DNA from: JAAZMA01 sp036720245
Lineage (GTDB): Bacteria; Bacillota; Clostridia; Tissierellales; Tepidimicrobiaceae
Direction: 5' to 3'
Length of the DNA: 44,441 nucleotides
Assembly (NCBI GenBank): GCA_036720245.1
Contig: DAIMNI010000014.1
Location: 1 to 44,441, forward strand
Part shown: positions 33,775-42,426 of the stretch, one piece after another
How the letters are laid out: each line of letters starts with the position of its first letter
Numbering within the stretch: the first letter of the stretch is position 1
Translations under genes and position numbers: made by a program
Notes under the pieces: model-generated
Told to the model about the DNA's origin: nothing
Databases searched by the model: none
The model's input: only the letters and a program-made list of their open reading frames with translations

Positions 33775-35604
33775 ATGAAAAAAAATAAGAAGTTTGATAG
33801 AAAAAAGTGGCTTATTTATTATTTAATTATTATGGTAACCCTTAATTTTGCATTTGGGGGGTATTTAAAGGAAAAGCTAACCGAAACCGTAAGTTATAGC
33901 GAATTTGTAAAACTTGGGAAGACAGGAAAGATAATTTCTGTAGAAGAAGATGTTTATGAAATAATATTTGAAGTAAAATCAGAAGGTGATGAACCTACAA
34001 AATTTTATAAGACAAATAATATGAATGACCCAGATTTAGTAAATAAATTAGAAGAATGGGGGATAAAAGATTACACTGCAAAGTCTCAAAAACAATCTTT
34101 TGCCCAATATATTTTATTGACTTGGGTAATACCCATTATATTTATGATATTCTTTTGGAATCTTATATCTAAAGGAATGTCAAAGCGAATGGGTGGAGGC
34201 ATGATGGATTTAGGAGAAAAGGTAGGTACCATATATGCTGAGAATGGGACAAATGTAACCTTTGATGATGTGGCTGGGCAAGATGAGGCAAAGGAATCTT
34301 TGGAGGAAATAGTGAATTTTATAAAAGAACCTGAAAAGTATGCAAAGATTGGGGCAAAACTTCCAAAGGGTGCACTACTTGTAGGGCCTCCTGGAACAGG
34401 TAAAACTCTTTTAGCTCGTGCTATTGCTGGAGAGGCGCATGTACCATTCTTCTCCATATCTGGTTCGGAATTTGTTCAGATGTTTGTGGGAATGGGCGCT
34501 GCTAGAGTTAGAGATTTATTTAAACAGGCTCAAGAACAATCCCCTTGTATAGTATTTATTGATGAAATAGATGCCATTGGCAAAAAGCGAGATAGTTCAG
34601 GTATGGGAGGCAATGACGAAAGAGAACAAACTTTAAATCAGTTATTGACAGAAATGGACGGATTTGATTCTTCTTCAGGAGTAGTAATACTTGCAGCTAC
34701 TAATAGACCAGAAATGCTAGACCCTGCATTACTTCGTCCAGGAAGATTTGATAGAAGAATTATAGTAAATACTCCAGATTTAGCTGGTAGACTTAAAATA
34801 TTAGAGGTTCACTCTAAAAATGTAAAATTAGGGCCTGATGTCAAATTAGAAGATATTGCAAAGGCTACTCCAGGTGCTGCAGGGGCAGATTTGGCCAATA
34901 TGGTTAATGAAGCAGCCCTAAGAGCTGTTAGATTTAATAGAAGTGAAGTTTTCCAAGAAGACTTAATGGAATCCATTGAAACAGTAATAGCTGGGGCAGA
35001 GAAAAAAGATAGAATTATGTCCCAAGAAGAAAAAGAAGCTGTAGCCTATCACGAAGCAGGTCATGCTATAGTAGCTGCCATGCTAGAAGGCACAGACCCC
35101 GTGGCTAAAATCACCATAGTTCCAAGGACTATGGGCTCCTTAGGCTATACATTACAATTGCCAGAGAAGGAGAAGTATTTAATTTCTAGGGAAGATTTAC
35201 AAAATGAATTATGTATACTCTTTGGTGGGCGATCAGCAGAAGAGGTAAAATTCAATTTAGTATCTACAGGTGCCTCTAATGATATAGAAAAAGCCACAGA
35301 AGTAGCTAGAAATATGGTAACAAAATATGGTATGAGTGAAAAGTTTGGCATGATGGGATTAGAATCCTCCTCTGCTCAATATTTAGATGGCAGCAGTGTA
35401 AAACACTATAGTGAAACTACTGGTAAAGAAATAGATGAAGAAGTACTAAAATTAATAAAAGATGGGCATAAAAAATCCCGAGGAATTCTAGAAGAAAATA
35501 TAGAATTACTAGACATGGTAGCAGAGAGATTATTAGAAGTAGAAACCATTACAGGAGAAGAATTTAACAAGATAGTAGAAGAATATAAATCCTACCTTGA
35601 CTAG
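33775..35604 (+). CDS. ftsH: ATP-dependent zinc metalloprotease FtsH
   Basis: The 609-residue membrane AAA+ protease has an N-terminal membrane helix (about 13-30), an external domain, and a second membrane helix (about 110-130). The AAA module follows, with Walker A GPPGTGKT, Walker B IVFIDEIDAIG and pore loop FVGMGAAR. The M41 protease domain has the zinc site HEAGH (426-430). It degrades unneeded or misfolded membrane and cytoplasmic proteins. The ATG follows atggaggcag. It is not next to tilS or hpt as in many Firmicutes, so it might be a second copy. Confidence 0.97.
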   Translation: MKKNKKFDRKKWLIYYLIIMVTLNFAFGGYLKEKLTETVSYSEFVKLGKTGKIISVEEDVYEIIFEVKSEGDEPTKFYKTNNMNDPDLVNKLEEWGIKDYTAKSQKQSFAQYILLTWVIPIIFMIFFWNLISKGMSKRMGGGMMDLGEKVGTIYAENGTNVTFDDVAGQDEAKESLEEIVNFIKEPEKYAKIGAKLPKGALLVGPPGTGKTLLARAIAGEAHVPFFSISGSEFVQMFVGMGAARVRDLFKQAQEQSPCIVFIDEIDAIGKKRDSSGMGGNDEREQTLNQLLTEMDGFDSSSGVVILAATNRPEMLDPALLRPGRFDRRIIVNTPDLAGRLKILEVHSKNVKLGPDVKLEDIAKATPGAAGADLANMVNEAALRAVRFNRSEVFQEDLMESIETVIAGAEKKDRIMSQEEKEAVAYHEAGHAIVAAMLEGTDPVAKITIVPRTMGSLGYTLQLPEKEKYLISREDLQNELCILFGGRSAEEVKFNLVSTGASNDIEKATEVARNMVTKYGMSEKFGMMGLESSSAQYLDGSSVKHYSETTGKEIDEEVLKLIKDGHKKSRGILEENIELLDMVAERLLEVETITGEEFNKIVEEYKSYLD

Positions 35605-35647
35605 TCCCTAAGGGGATAGTTTATAGTTAATGTAGGAGGGGGTTACT

Positions 35648-36514
35648 ATGAAAATAAATGAAGTATGTAATGTTACTGGGTTGACAAAAAAAGCTATTGA
35701 CTACTACCAACAAAAGGAAATCATTGATCCTAAACTGGATGAAAGTGGGTATCGGGAATTTAATGAATCTGAGATTGAAAGTTTAAAGCAAGTAAGTGTA
35801 TTTAGATCATTAGGCTTATCAGTGGATGAGATTAAAAAAGTTTTAGATTCAAAATTTTCTAAAGAAGAGTTGAGGAAATGCGCTGTTAGAAAACAACTTG
35901 AAAATGAATTATCCAAGAAGCAAACTCAATTATTGGAGGAGCTTTCAGAAGGTAAAGATATTGAAAAAGTCAATGCAGAAATTATAGAGCTAAATAAAAA
36001 GAAATCTATAAAAGAAAGGCTATTGGAAGTATTTCCAGGATTTTATGGTAGATTTTTTGTAAGTCATTTTAGTAGATTTTTGGAAGAACCTATAAAAACA
36101 GAGGAACAGAAGGAAGCATATAAAACAATTATTAATTTTTTAGATGAAGTTGATCCTCCGAAAATTTCGGATGAAATTATGGGTCAGTTAGAAGAAGCTA
36201 TGGATTTTTGGACAGATGATAGAATTGCTGAGATAGAAGCTAAGCAACGACAAAATATAGAAAATCCTGAAAAGTTTTTAAATGATTACTCAAAGACGAT
36301 AAGGGAATATCAAGATTTTAAAGAATCTGAAGAATATTTATCTTCTCCGTATGGGGAAGTGATGGAAATGATGAAATCATTTGGTAAGCTTAGTGGTTAT
36401 AATGATATATTTATTCCTGCTATGAGAAGATTGTCTCCATTATATAATGAGTATTATCAAAATCTATTAAAGGCCAATGAGGTATTTTTAGAAAGATTTC
36501 CAGATTTCAAGTGA
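35648..36514 (+). CDS. MerR-family transcriptional regulator
   Basis: The 288-residue protein begins with a MerR winged helix-turn-helix (about 1-70: INEVCNVTGLTKKAIDYYQQKEII, SGYREFNESEIESLKQVSVFRSLGLSVDEIKKVL, in parts). A helical coiled linker follows, and then a C-terminal domain of about 160 residues that resembles no effector domain I can name. The ATG follows gtaggaggg. The CPBP protease gene starts 40 bases downstream and may be its target or partner. The inducer is unknown. Confidence 0.88.
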   Translation: MKINEVCNVTGLTKKAIDYYQQKEIIDPKLDESGYREFNESEIESLKQVSVFRSLGLSVDEIKKVLDSKFSKEELRKCAVRKQLENELSKKQTQLLEELSEGKDIEKVNAEIIELNKKKSIKERLLEVFPGFYGRFFVSHFSRFLEEPIKTEEQKEAYKTIINFLDEVDPPKISDEIMGQLEEAMDFWTDDRIAEIEAKQRQNIENPEKFLNDYSKTIREYQDFKESEEYLSSPYGEVMEMMKSFGKLSGYNDIFIPAMRRLSPLYNEYYQNLLKANEVFLERFPDFK

Positions 36515-36554
36515 AATTTTTATTGAAATTTAATATGTAAAGGACAGGTGATGT

Positions 36555-37421
36555 ATGAATATTACTAAAAGTAAAAGCAAAATAAGGGCAATAGGTTTTT
36601 CTATGGCTGTAATAATTGTTTATTTATTAAATTCAGTACTAGTAGGAATAGTTTATGGAGTTTTATTGGGCATGGGGCTTGTGGGAGATGGCATGGATTT
36701 TGATAGCTTTTTAGATAATAATTCAATAAGCTTTTTAGCAACAGTATCTATATTGTCCATTATTGTCTTTGGAATAATACTCTATTTTAAACAGAAAAAT
36801 TCTAAAAAATATTCAGATAAGCCTTTTGCATCCCTTAATGGCAAGTTTAAGAAAAAAGAATTTATGGAAAGTATTATACTTTTCGTAGGGGCCTTTGGAA
36901 TTACAATTTTATGGGTAATCCTAATTAGTTTTCTAAGTGAGGGTAGTTCATTTTACAAAGGACTATTAGAATCCCATAATAGCACCTTGGGAAGCCTTGT
37001 AGGTACGGAATCTCTTATGTTTTCAATTATTACTGTGTCAATTATAGTGCCTATTGCTGAAGAATTATTTTTTAGGGGATTAATCTATGGTAGACTAAGG
37101 CAAGCTATGAAACCTATGGTGGCTATTTTAATAAGTTCCATAGTCTTTGGAATTTTCCACGGAAATGTAGTACAAGGGGTTTATGCTTTTTTCATTGGAT
37201 GTGCATTAGCATTGGTATATGAAAAAACAGATTCACTATTACTTTCTATATTTGGTCATGCCCTAATAAATGCTATTGGTATGGGACTTCCATTTTTAGG
37301 ATTAGATAAATTTCGTTTAGTTTTAAATATATTAAGTTTTATTGCTATAATTCCAAGTATAATAATAATTAGAAAATGGATTAGGGAAAGTAGGGATATG
37401 GATAAGATTGTAAGTTGGTAA
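36555..37421 (+). CDS. CPBP family intramembrane metalloprotease
   Basis: The 288-residue protein has about eight membrane helices and an Abi/CAAX-protease (CPBP) domain in the second half. Its three motifs are EELFFRGLIYGRLR, FGIFHGNVVQG and FGHALINAIG. Glu, Arg, His and Asn residues expected for the active site are present. Members process prenylated proteins or peptides, or give self-immunity to bacteriocins. It is preceded by aaggacaggtg and lies behind a MerR-type regulator, with which it may form an operon. Confidence 0.9.
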   Translation: MNITKSKSKIRAIGFSMAVIIVYLLNSVLVGIVYGVLLGMGLVGDGMDFDSFLDNNSISFLATVSILSIIVFGIILYFKQKNSKKYSDKPFASLNGKFKKKEFMESIILFVGAFGITILWVILISFLSEGSSFYKGLLESHNSTLGSLVGTESLMFSIITVSIIVPIAEELFFRGLIYGRLRQAMKPMVAILISSIVFGIFHGNVVQGVYAFFIGCALALVYEKTDSLLLSIFGHALINAIGMGLPFLGLDKFRLVLNILSFIAIIPSIIIIRKWIRESRDMDKIVSW

Positions 37422-37450
37422 GTATCCTGTCTTGTAGAGGAAAATAATAT

Positions 37451-37618
37451 ATGAAATTATGTTTTGAAATCTACCTTTTAGAAGAAGTGGCTAAATATAT
37501 TGATTGTATAGAATTTAGGGAGGCAAAAGAAAATCAGTTGGGGATACAGAATATAACATTGGCAAGTGAAAAGAGCCTATCTAAGGATTGGTTAAAACCT
37601 GAGGAGGACAAAGCATGA
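37451..37618 (+). pseudogene. Decayed DUF2281-like antitoxin relic
   Basis: A 55-codon frame reads LLEEVAKYIDCIEFREAKEN, then ITLASEKSLSKDWLKPEEDKA, then TGA. The C-terminus of many small antitoxins of this kind ends in SKDWLxPEEDxAWxxL. Here TGG (Trp) appears to have become TGA, and the following codons read E-H-L-TAG, the expected end. The N-terminus is also short. No toxin gene follows. I infer an orphan, truncated antitoxin; it could still be expressed minus its last four residues. Confidence 0.55.
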
Positions 37619-37806
37619 GAACATTTGTAGATGATATTGAAAATGGTAGCTTAAACAGGGTAATTGAAATATTTACAATATAAAAAGATTATATGAACCA
37701 TAGTTTTTGTATGAAAGATATTAATTAAATCAAAATAAAATAATTTATTTTGTTACATGATTGTAGTAAAGTATGACAATAAGTAAAATAGTTCAGGAGG
37801 CAACAT
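37619..37806 (+). other. Non-coding stretch after the antitoxin relic
   Basis: It holds a 22-codon open frame (37615-37683, MRTFVDDIENGSLNRVIEIF) that looks like debris, and an AT-rich promoter-like region before the small membrane protein gene. No conserved element is seen. Confidence 0.4.
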
Positions 37807-38031
37807 ATGTCTAAGATTAAGAAGTTGTTAAAGATTGGTATATTGGTTGTTTTATTTATAATTATTTCTTTTATTATAGCTTTAGTTATCTTTTCTATAT
37901 TAGATAAATACAACTTATTCAACAATATAAGCAAAATGATTACGACTATACTGTTTACTATAGTGGGAGTTTGGTTTGTTCAATTCCTTATAAATAAAAT
38001 TTATTATTTTGATGAAGATTTAAATTCGTAG
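37807..38031 (+). CDS. Small membrane protein of unknown function
   Basis: The 74-residue protein has a basic N-terminus (MSKIKKLLKIG) and two hydrophobic helices (about 10-33 and 44-63), ending in the acidic YYFDEDLNS. It starts at ATG after caggagg. The function is not recognisable. It stands alone, with a strong terminator 60 bases downstream, in a region otherwise made of toxin-antitoxin remnants. Confidence 0.65.
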   Translation: MSKIKKLLKIGILVVLFIIISFIIALVIFSILDKYNLFNNISKMITTILFTIVGVWFVQFLINKIYYFDEDLNS

Positions 38032-38090
38032 TTTTTATATTATGTGCAATAAAAGTAACAAACAAATTTTTAAATAAGTTACAGATACAA

Positions 38091-38132
38091 TAAAAAAGGA
38101 CATACTATACATGTATAATATGTCCTTTTTTC
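38091..38132 (+). terminator. Terminator after the small membrane protein
   Basis: The hairpin aaaaaaggacatactatac then the complementary gtataatatgtcctttttt carries a T run. It is symmetric enough to act on both strands. Confidence 0.85.
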
Positions 38133-38449
38133 TGTTTTTCAATATTTTTTCAAATTAGGTCTTGATAAATTATAAAGGGCTTTTTTAATAAGATATACAA
38201 ACTTATTTTTAAGCATATATATATTAAAAAAAGGGAATCATTAGCACTTGTATTACATTTAAGTTAAATATTTTAAAATATAAGGAATATAATATTTAAC
38301 TCTGCTATTTCAATAATAAGAGAAAAGCAAAAGGATGACGAAATTGGGTATAATACTATTATTAATATTTCAATAGATAAAGCTAATTTTTATATTGCAC
38401 ATTGTGTTACATTGTAGTACTCTATAGATAGAAGGATGGTGATGTAAAT
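38133..38449 (+). other. Intergenic region before the RelB/RelE-like pair
   Basis: The 317 bases are very AT-rich and have no convincing gene. They contain a perfect 10-bp inverted repeat (gttaaatatt 38263-38272 with aatatttaac 38291-38300). Just before the antitoxin they also contain a promoter-like stretch with two copies of acattgt three bases apart (38399-38415). The latter might be the autoregulatory operator of the toxin-antitoxin pair. Confidence 0.4.
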
Positions 38450-38674
38450 ATGAGCACTATTACTGTAAGATTAAACGAGGAAGAAGCAAAAATTTTTAAT
38501 GAATATGCAAAATTACATGGAGTCCCATTATCAACTTTATTCAAGAAAACCCTTAAAGAAAAAATGAAAGATGAGCTTGATATGCAGATTATAAAAGAAT
38601 ATGAAAAAAATCTCGAAAATGGCAATACTGAAACCTTTACCCATGAACAAGTCAAAAAAATCCTAGGTATATAA
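38450..38674 (+). CDS. relB: RelB-like antitoxin (ribbon-helix-helix)
   Basis: The 74-residue protein has an N-terminal ribbon-helix-helix of the RelB/DUF6290 type (STITVRLNEEEAKIFNEYAKLHGVPLSTLFKKTLKEK, in parts). Its C-terminal tail (NTETFTHEQVKKILGI) should wrap the toxin. It starts at ATG after aaggatggtgatg and ends 2 bases before the toxin start. It neutralises the toxin and probably represses the shared promoter. Confidence 0.88.
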   Translation: MSTITVRLNEEEAKIFNEYAKLHGVPLSTLFKKTLKEKMKDELDMQIIKEYEKNLENGNTETFTHEQVKKILGI

Positions 38675-38676
38675 GT

Positions 38677-38949
38677 ATGGAATACCAAGTTTTATATACA
38701 AAAAAAGCAATAAAGCAATTATCAAAAATAGACGTGAATCAAAGAAATATAATTTTAGCATGGATAGAAAAAAATTTAGTAGGAATAGATAATCCTAAGA
38801 TTCATGGGAAAGTTTTAAAAGGCAATCTGAAAGACTACTGGAGATATAGAATTGGGGATTATAGAATAATAACAGAAATAAATAATGATGAAATTAAAAT
38901 AATAGCAGTGGGAATAGGCCATAGAAAAGATATTTACGAAGTGCTTTAA
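38677..38949 (+). CDS. relE: RelE/ParE-family toxin
   Basis: The 90-residue protein of the RelE superfamily includes VLYTKKAIKQLSKIDVNQRN, then HGKVLKGNLKDYWRYRIGDYRIITEI, then IIAVGIGHRKDIYEVL. The basic and aromatic residues (LKDYWRYRIGDYRI, GHRKDIY) match ribosome-dependent mRNA interferases of the RelE branch. It is encoded directly after the antitoxin. Normal length and no damage suggest an active pair. Confidence 0.9.
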   Translation: MEYQVLYTKKAIKQLSKIDVNQRNIILAWIEKNLVGIDNPKIHGKVLKGNLKDYWRYRIGDYRIITEINNDEIKIIAVGIGHRKDIYEVL

Positions 38950-39027
38950 AACCTATCAAAAAACAATCATCCCTAAATTTATATTGATAATCATAAAGAT
39001 ACCTCTAAATATTCAATAAAATCCAAG

Positions 39028-39043
39028 TTCCCAATCTTGGGAA
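39028..39043. promoter_or_regulatory. Inverted repeat before the LytTR regulator
   Basis: The palindrome ttcccaa-tc-ttgggaa lies 56 bases upstream of the regulator start. It may be an operator; it has no T run to serve as terminator. Confidence 0.4.
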
Positions 39044-39098
39044 GTGGACAATCACATACTAATTTAGTAAAATAGAAATTAATAAGAGGTGGTTCTTG

Positions 39099-39797
39099 AT
39101 GAATTTTCATATTGCTATTTGTGATGATGAATTATCAATCATCCAACACATAGAATATCTTGTAGAAAAATGGGGTAAGAGTTCAGGTCATTTACTAAAA
39201 ATCGAAAAATATCCATCCAGCGAAGCTTTTTTATTTCATTATGCAGAGGATAAATCGTACGATATATTACTTCTAGATATTGAAATGAGTGGCATCAATG
39301 GTGTTGAATTGGCACGTAAGATTCGAGAAAGTAACCGTGAAGTTCAGATTATTTTTATTACTGGCTATATGGATTATATTATCCAAGGTTATGATGTGGA
39401 AGCACTTCATTACTTGATGAAACCAGTTAACGAAGAAAAGCTATATAGCGTCCTTAATAAGGCTGCCGAAAGATTAAAAAAGCAAGAGAAAGTTTTGCTT
39501 TTATTTACTGATGGGGAAATGGTACGTATTCCACTGTATGAAATCGAATATATTTCAGTTGATAAAAACTATACGACTATTCATGGTAAAAATAACTATA
39601 CCATTAAGCGAACTCTGACAGATATTGAAAGTGAACTTGATCCCCGTTTTTATCGTGTAGGAAGATCCTATATAGTCAATTTACAAAGTATAAAAAAGAT
39701 TACTAGACGAGAAATATTTTTAAAGAGTGGTACAAGTATACCTTTGTCTAGGAATCATTATGAACCCCTTAATCGTGCAATGATTAAGTATTTTTAG
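39099..39797 (+). CDS. LytTR-family response regulator (AgrA/ComE type)
   Basis: The 232-residue protein has a receiver domain (C8-D9-D10 acid pocket, phospho-acceptor D60 in DILLLDIEM, ITGYMDY, YLMKPV) and a LytTR DNA-binding domain (about 130-232: VDKNYTTIHGKNNYTIKRTL, FYRVGRSYIVNLQSI). The ATG at 39099 is used rather than the adjacent TTG (39096), with agaggtgg upstream. It is followed 13 bases later by its GHKL kinase gene and then by two ABC exporter genes. Its arginine codons (CGT, CGA) differ from the host core genes. AgrA-like regulators usually respond to peptide signals. Confidence 0.92.
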   Translation: MNFHIAICDDELSIIQHIEYLVEKWGKSSGHLLKIEKYPSSEAFLFHYAEDKSYDILLLDIEMSGINGVELARKIRESNREVQIIFITGYMDYIIQGYDVEALHYLMKPVNEEKLYSVLNKAAERLKKQEKVLLLFTDGEMVRIPLYEIEYISVDKNYTTIHGKNNYTIKRTLTDIESELDPRFYRVGRSYIVNLQSIKKITRREIFLKSGTSIPLSRNHYEPLNRAMIKYF

Positions 39798-39810
39798 GTG
39801 GTGATAAAAT

Positions 39811-40470
39811 ATGTCATTTTTTAATCATATTAAGCATCAAGATGTAGAAGCTTACCAAAAAGGTCTATTGAAATCTCATTATGATGAAGTTGAAAATATG
39901 TATAGTGAAATGCGTACTTGGAGACACAATTATCGTAATCATCTTCAAACTATGAAGAGTTATGCCGCTTCTGGTGATCTTGAGGCTATTTGTAAGTATT
40001 TAGATGAGTTAGATGGCGAACTTTCCTCCTTAGAATCATCTATCAAAACAGGTAACAAGATGACGGATGCCATTATGAATAGTAAAATTTCTCTAGCCCG
40101 ATCACAAAATATTCAAGTAATCTGTGATGCTCATGTGGCTGTTGCTTTAACTATTCCAGAACTTGACTTATGTACTATCATTGGAAACCTTTTTGACAAT
40201 GCTATTGAGGCTTCTTTAGAGCTGCCAGAAGAGCAGCGGATGATACGCATCTATATGGATATGAAAAACACACAGCTCTACATATCTTTTACCAATATAA
40301 CGGCACAGAAAAAACAACGAAAAATTAACGGCATTTTTACTTCAACTAAAGGTAAGAATCATGGCCTAGGTTTGGCTAGCATAGACCGCCTTGTTGAAGT
40401 TCACGGAGGCTATCTAAGCCGTAATAGTGAAGACGGTGCGTTTACTACAGAAATACTTTTGCCTCAATAG
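39811..40470 (+). CDS. Short soluble GHKL-type histidine kinase
   Basis: The 219-residue protein has only the kinase core: the dimerisation helix with WRHNYRNHLQTMKSY (likely phospho-His39), then a GHKL ATPase with IIGNLFDNAIEAS (N-box) and KGKNHGLGLASIDRLVEVHGG. AgrC-like partners normally have about 200 residues of membrane sensor in front. None is encoded here; the gene starts at an ATG after taggtggtga with only 35 residues before the His. It might be a natural cytoplasmic kinase or a remnant that has lost its sensor. Confidence 0.88.
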   Translation: MSFFNHIKHQDVEAYQKGLLKSHYDEVENMYSEMRTWRHNYRNHLQTMKSYAASGDLEAICKYLDELDGELSSLESSIKTGNKMTDAIMNSKISLARSQNIQVICDAHVAVALTIPELDLCTIIGNLFDNAIEASLELPEEQRMIRIYMDMKNTQLYISFTNITAQKKQRKINGIFTSTKGKNHGLGLASIDRLVEVHGGYLSRNSEDGAFTTEILLPQ

Positions 40471-40487
40471 GAAAATAGGTTTAATAG

Positions 40488-40521
40488 ACATTTTGTCCCC
40501 AATAAAAAGCAGTTTATCCCC
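40488..40521 (+). promoter_or_regulatory. LytTR-type direct repeats
   Basis: acattttgtcccc (40488-40500) and gcagtttatcccc (40509-40521) match at 10 of 13 positions. They are 21 bases apart, two turns of the helix, as in AgrA/ComE binding sites. They end a few bases upstream of the -35 region of the promoter before the ABC exporter genes. Confidence 0.6.
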
Positions 40522-40525
40522 TAGA

Positions 40526-40555
40526 TGACACAATTTAGCTCTCCTATGGTATAAA
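40526..40555 (+). promoter_or_regulatory. Promoter of the ABC exporter pair
   Basis: TGACAC (40526-40531, weak -35) and TATAAA (40550-40555) are separated by 18 bases. A poor -35 next to activator sites is consistent with a promoter that depends on the LytTR regulator. Confidence 0.5.
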
Positions 40556-40578
40556 TAAGGAGATAGGAGGGAATGCAA

Positions 40579-42426
40579 TTGATATTTAAAAAAGACAAAA
40601 TAGGAAACAAACAAAAGCCACAATTTGGAATTGGCAGCAATGTGGTTTTTATGTTGAAACTAGGATGTAGTGTAAGAAAAAGCGTAATTGCCCTTGCAAT
40701 TATTCAAGCTTTTATCTTCGTCATTCATCAATTACTAGAGTTTTTTATAACCCCTAGTGTTCTTTCAATAATTGAAAGACAATATCCTCTTGGAGATATT
40801 ATTATGGTAATCCTTGCTTTTTCGGCAGGGCTTCTTATTATTTCTGGGCTGAAAGCCTATGTTGATGAAAATACACTTTATGGACGAATTGAAGTGCGAC
40901 GTGAAATTGTAGGGAAAGTACATCAAAAGTTCATGACAACAAGTTTTCCAAATACTGAAAACCAAGATTTTCTTAAACTGTGCAACAAAGCTATACGCTC
41001 AGTGAATTCAAACCAAGATGCTACTGAGGCTATATGGACAACTTTGGTTGATATTTTAAAGTATGGCATTTTGTTGTTTGTATATTTTATCTTATTGACT
41101 CAATTACCTTTATTCATTACAGCAATCACAGTTGGTACAACGATTTTAAGTTATTTTGCTGGTAAACGTATCAATGAGTGGGGATACCGCCATCGTGATG
41201 AGGAAACAGAATATACACAGTGTATGGGATATGTGATTAGAAAATCCCAAGATTACACCTATGGCAAAGACATTCGAATTTTTGGAATGCAGCCTTGGCT
41301 TCATGATGTTTTTGAGTCCACTTTGAGCCTTTATCGAAATTTTCATAATCGAGCTGAGAGAATATATTTTGGAGCAGATTTTATCGATCTCCTTTTATCC
41401 TTGCTGCGAAATGGAATAGCCTATTACTATTTAATTAAACTTGTTTTGGCACAGGGTTTAAGTGCGGCCAATTTTTTACTTTATTTTAGTGCTGTTGGTG
41501 CTTTTACAGCTCAAACACGTGCATTATTGACTTCTTTCAATACACTGCATAAGCAAAGTCTTGATATATCTTCTGTAAGGGAATATTTAGATTGGCCAGA
41601 AGTATTCAAATTTGAAACAGGCAAGGAATTGATTCCTGATTTGAATTTTTCCTATAGTATTGAGCTAAAGAATGTCAGCTTTCGCTATCCCGATGCTGAT
41701 TCTATGATCCTTAAAGATATCAATCTCACAATAAAGCCAGGCGAGAAAATTGCAGTCGTGGGGCTAAACGGTGCAGGCAAGACTACCCTTATCAAATTGA
41801 TCTGTGGTTTTTATGATCCTACAGAGGGGCAAGTCCTTTTAAATGGTGTTGATATCAGGGAGTACAATCGTAGTGATTATTATGGAATGTTCTCTGCTGT
41901 TTTTCAAAAATACTCCTATTTAGCTGGATCTGTTTATGTCAATGTAGCCCAAAGGGATGATAAGGTTGATAGACAGAAGGTCATTAAGGTAATTGAACGT
42001 GCTGGTTTAACGGAAAAAATAGAGAGTTTGCCAAATGGACTTGATACTCCCATGGGGAAAGAGGTCTATGAGGATGCACCTGAGCTATCTGGAGGGGAAA
42101 TGCAACGATTGATGTTGGCTCGAGCACTTTATAAAGATGGCCCTATTATCGTTTTAGATGAGCCAACTGCAGCCCTAGATCCCTTGGCAGAAAGTGAAAT
42201 ATACCAGCGTTATAACGAGTTGACTCAAGGAAGAACGTCGATTTATATTTCTCACAGATTGGCTTCTACCCGCTTCTGTGATCGAATCTTATTGATTGAA
42301 AATGGGGGTATCTTTGAAGAAGGGACTCATGAATCACTATTAGCTGCCGAAGGCCGTTATGCAGAACTCTTTGAGATACAGAGCCAGTATTATCAAAAGG
42401 GGGACAATGACTATGAAGAAGGATAA
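40579..42426 (+). CDS. ABC exporter half-transporter 1 (TMD-NBD)
   Basis: The about 615-residue protein has a six-helix transmembrane domain (about 30-340) fused to an ATPase domain (about 365-600). The NBD has Walker A GLNGAGKTT, Q-loop VFQKYSYLAGS, signature LSGGEMQR, Walker B IIVLDEPTAALDP and switch His in ISHRLAS. The ATG at 40573 is only one base from the aggagg site, so TTG 40579 is the more likely start. It overlaps the next gene, and the two probably form a heterodimer. The unrelated codon use and the two-component pair in front point to an acquired peptide or antimicrobial exporter. No precursor peptide or processing protease gene is visible. Confidence 0.92.
   Translation: MIFKKDKIGNKQKPQFGIGSNVVFMLKLGCSVRKSVIALAIIQAFIFVIHQLLEFFITPSVLSIIERQYPLGDIIMVILAFSAGLLIISGLKAYVDENTLYGRIEVRREIVGKVHQKFMTTSFPNTENQDFLKLCNKAIRSVNSNQDATEAIWTTLVDILKYGILLFVYFILLTQLPLFITAITVGTTILSYFAGKRINEWGYRHRDEETEYTQCMGYVIRKSQDYTYGKDIRIFGMQPWLHDVFESTLSLYRNFHNRAERIYFGADFIDLLLSLLRNGIAYYYLIKLVLAQGLSAANFLLYFSAVGAFTAQTRALLTSFNTLHKQSLDISSVREYLDWPEVFKFETGKELIPDLNFSYSIELKNVSFRYPDADSMILKDINLTIKPGEKIAVVGLNGAGKTTLIKLICGFYDPTEGQVLLNGVDIREYNRSDYYGMFSAVFQKYSYLAGSVYVNVAQRDDKVDRQKVIKVIERAGLTEKIESLPNGLDTPMGKEVYEDAPELSGGEMQRLMLARALYKDGPIIVLDEPTAALDPLAESEIYQRYNELTQGRTSIYISHRLASTRFCDRILLIENGGIFEEGTHESLLAAEGRYAELFEIQSQYYQKGDNDYEEG

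Noticed and set aside
42359..42412. Early start of ABC half-transporter 2 within the previous gene
   Set aside because: The added residues look like an out-of-frame reading of half-transporter 1, and a Shine-Dalgarno site supports ATG 42413.
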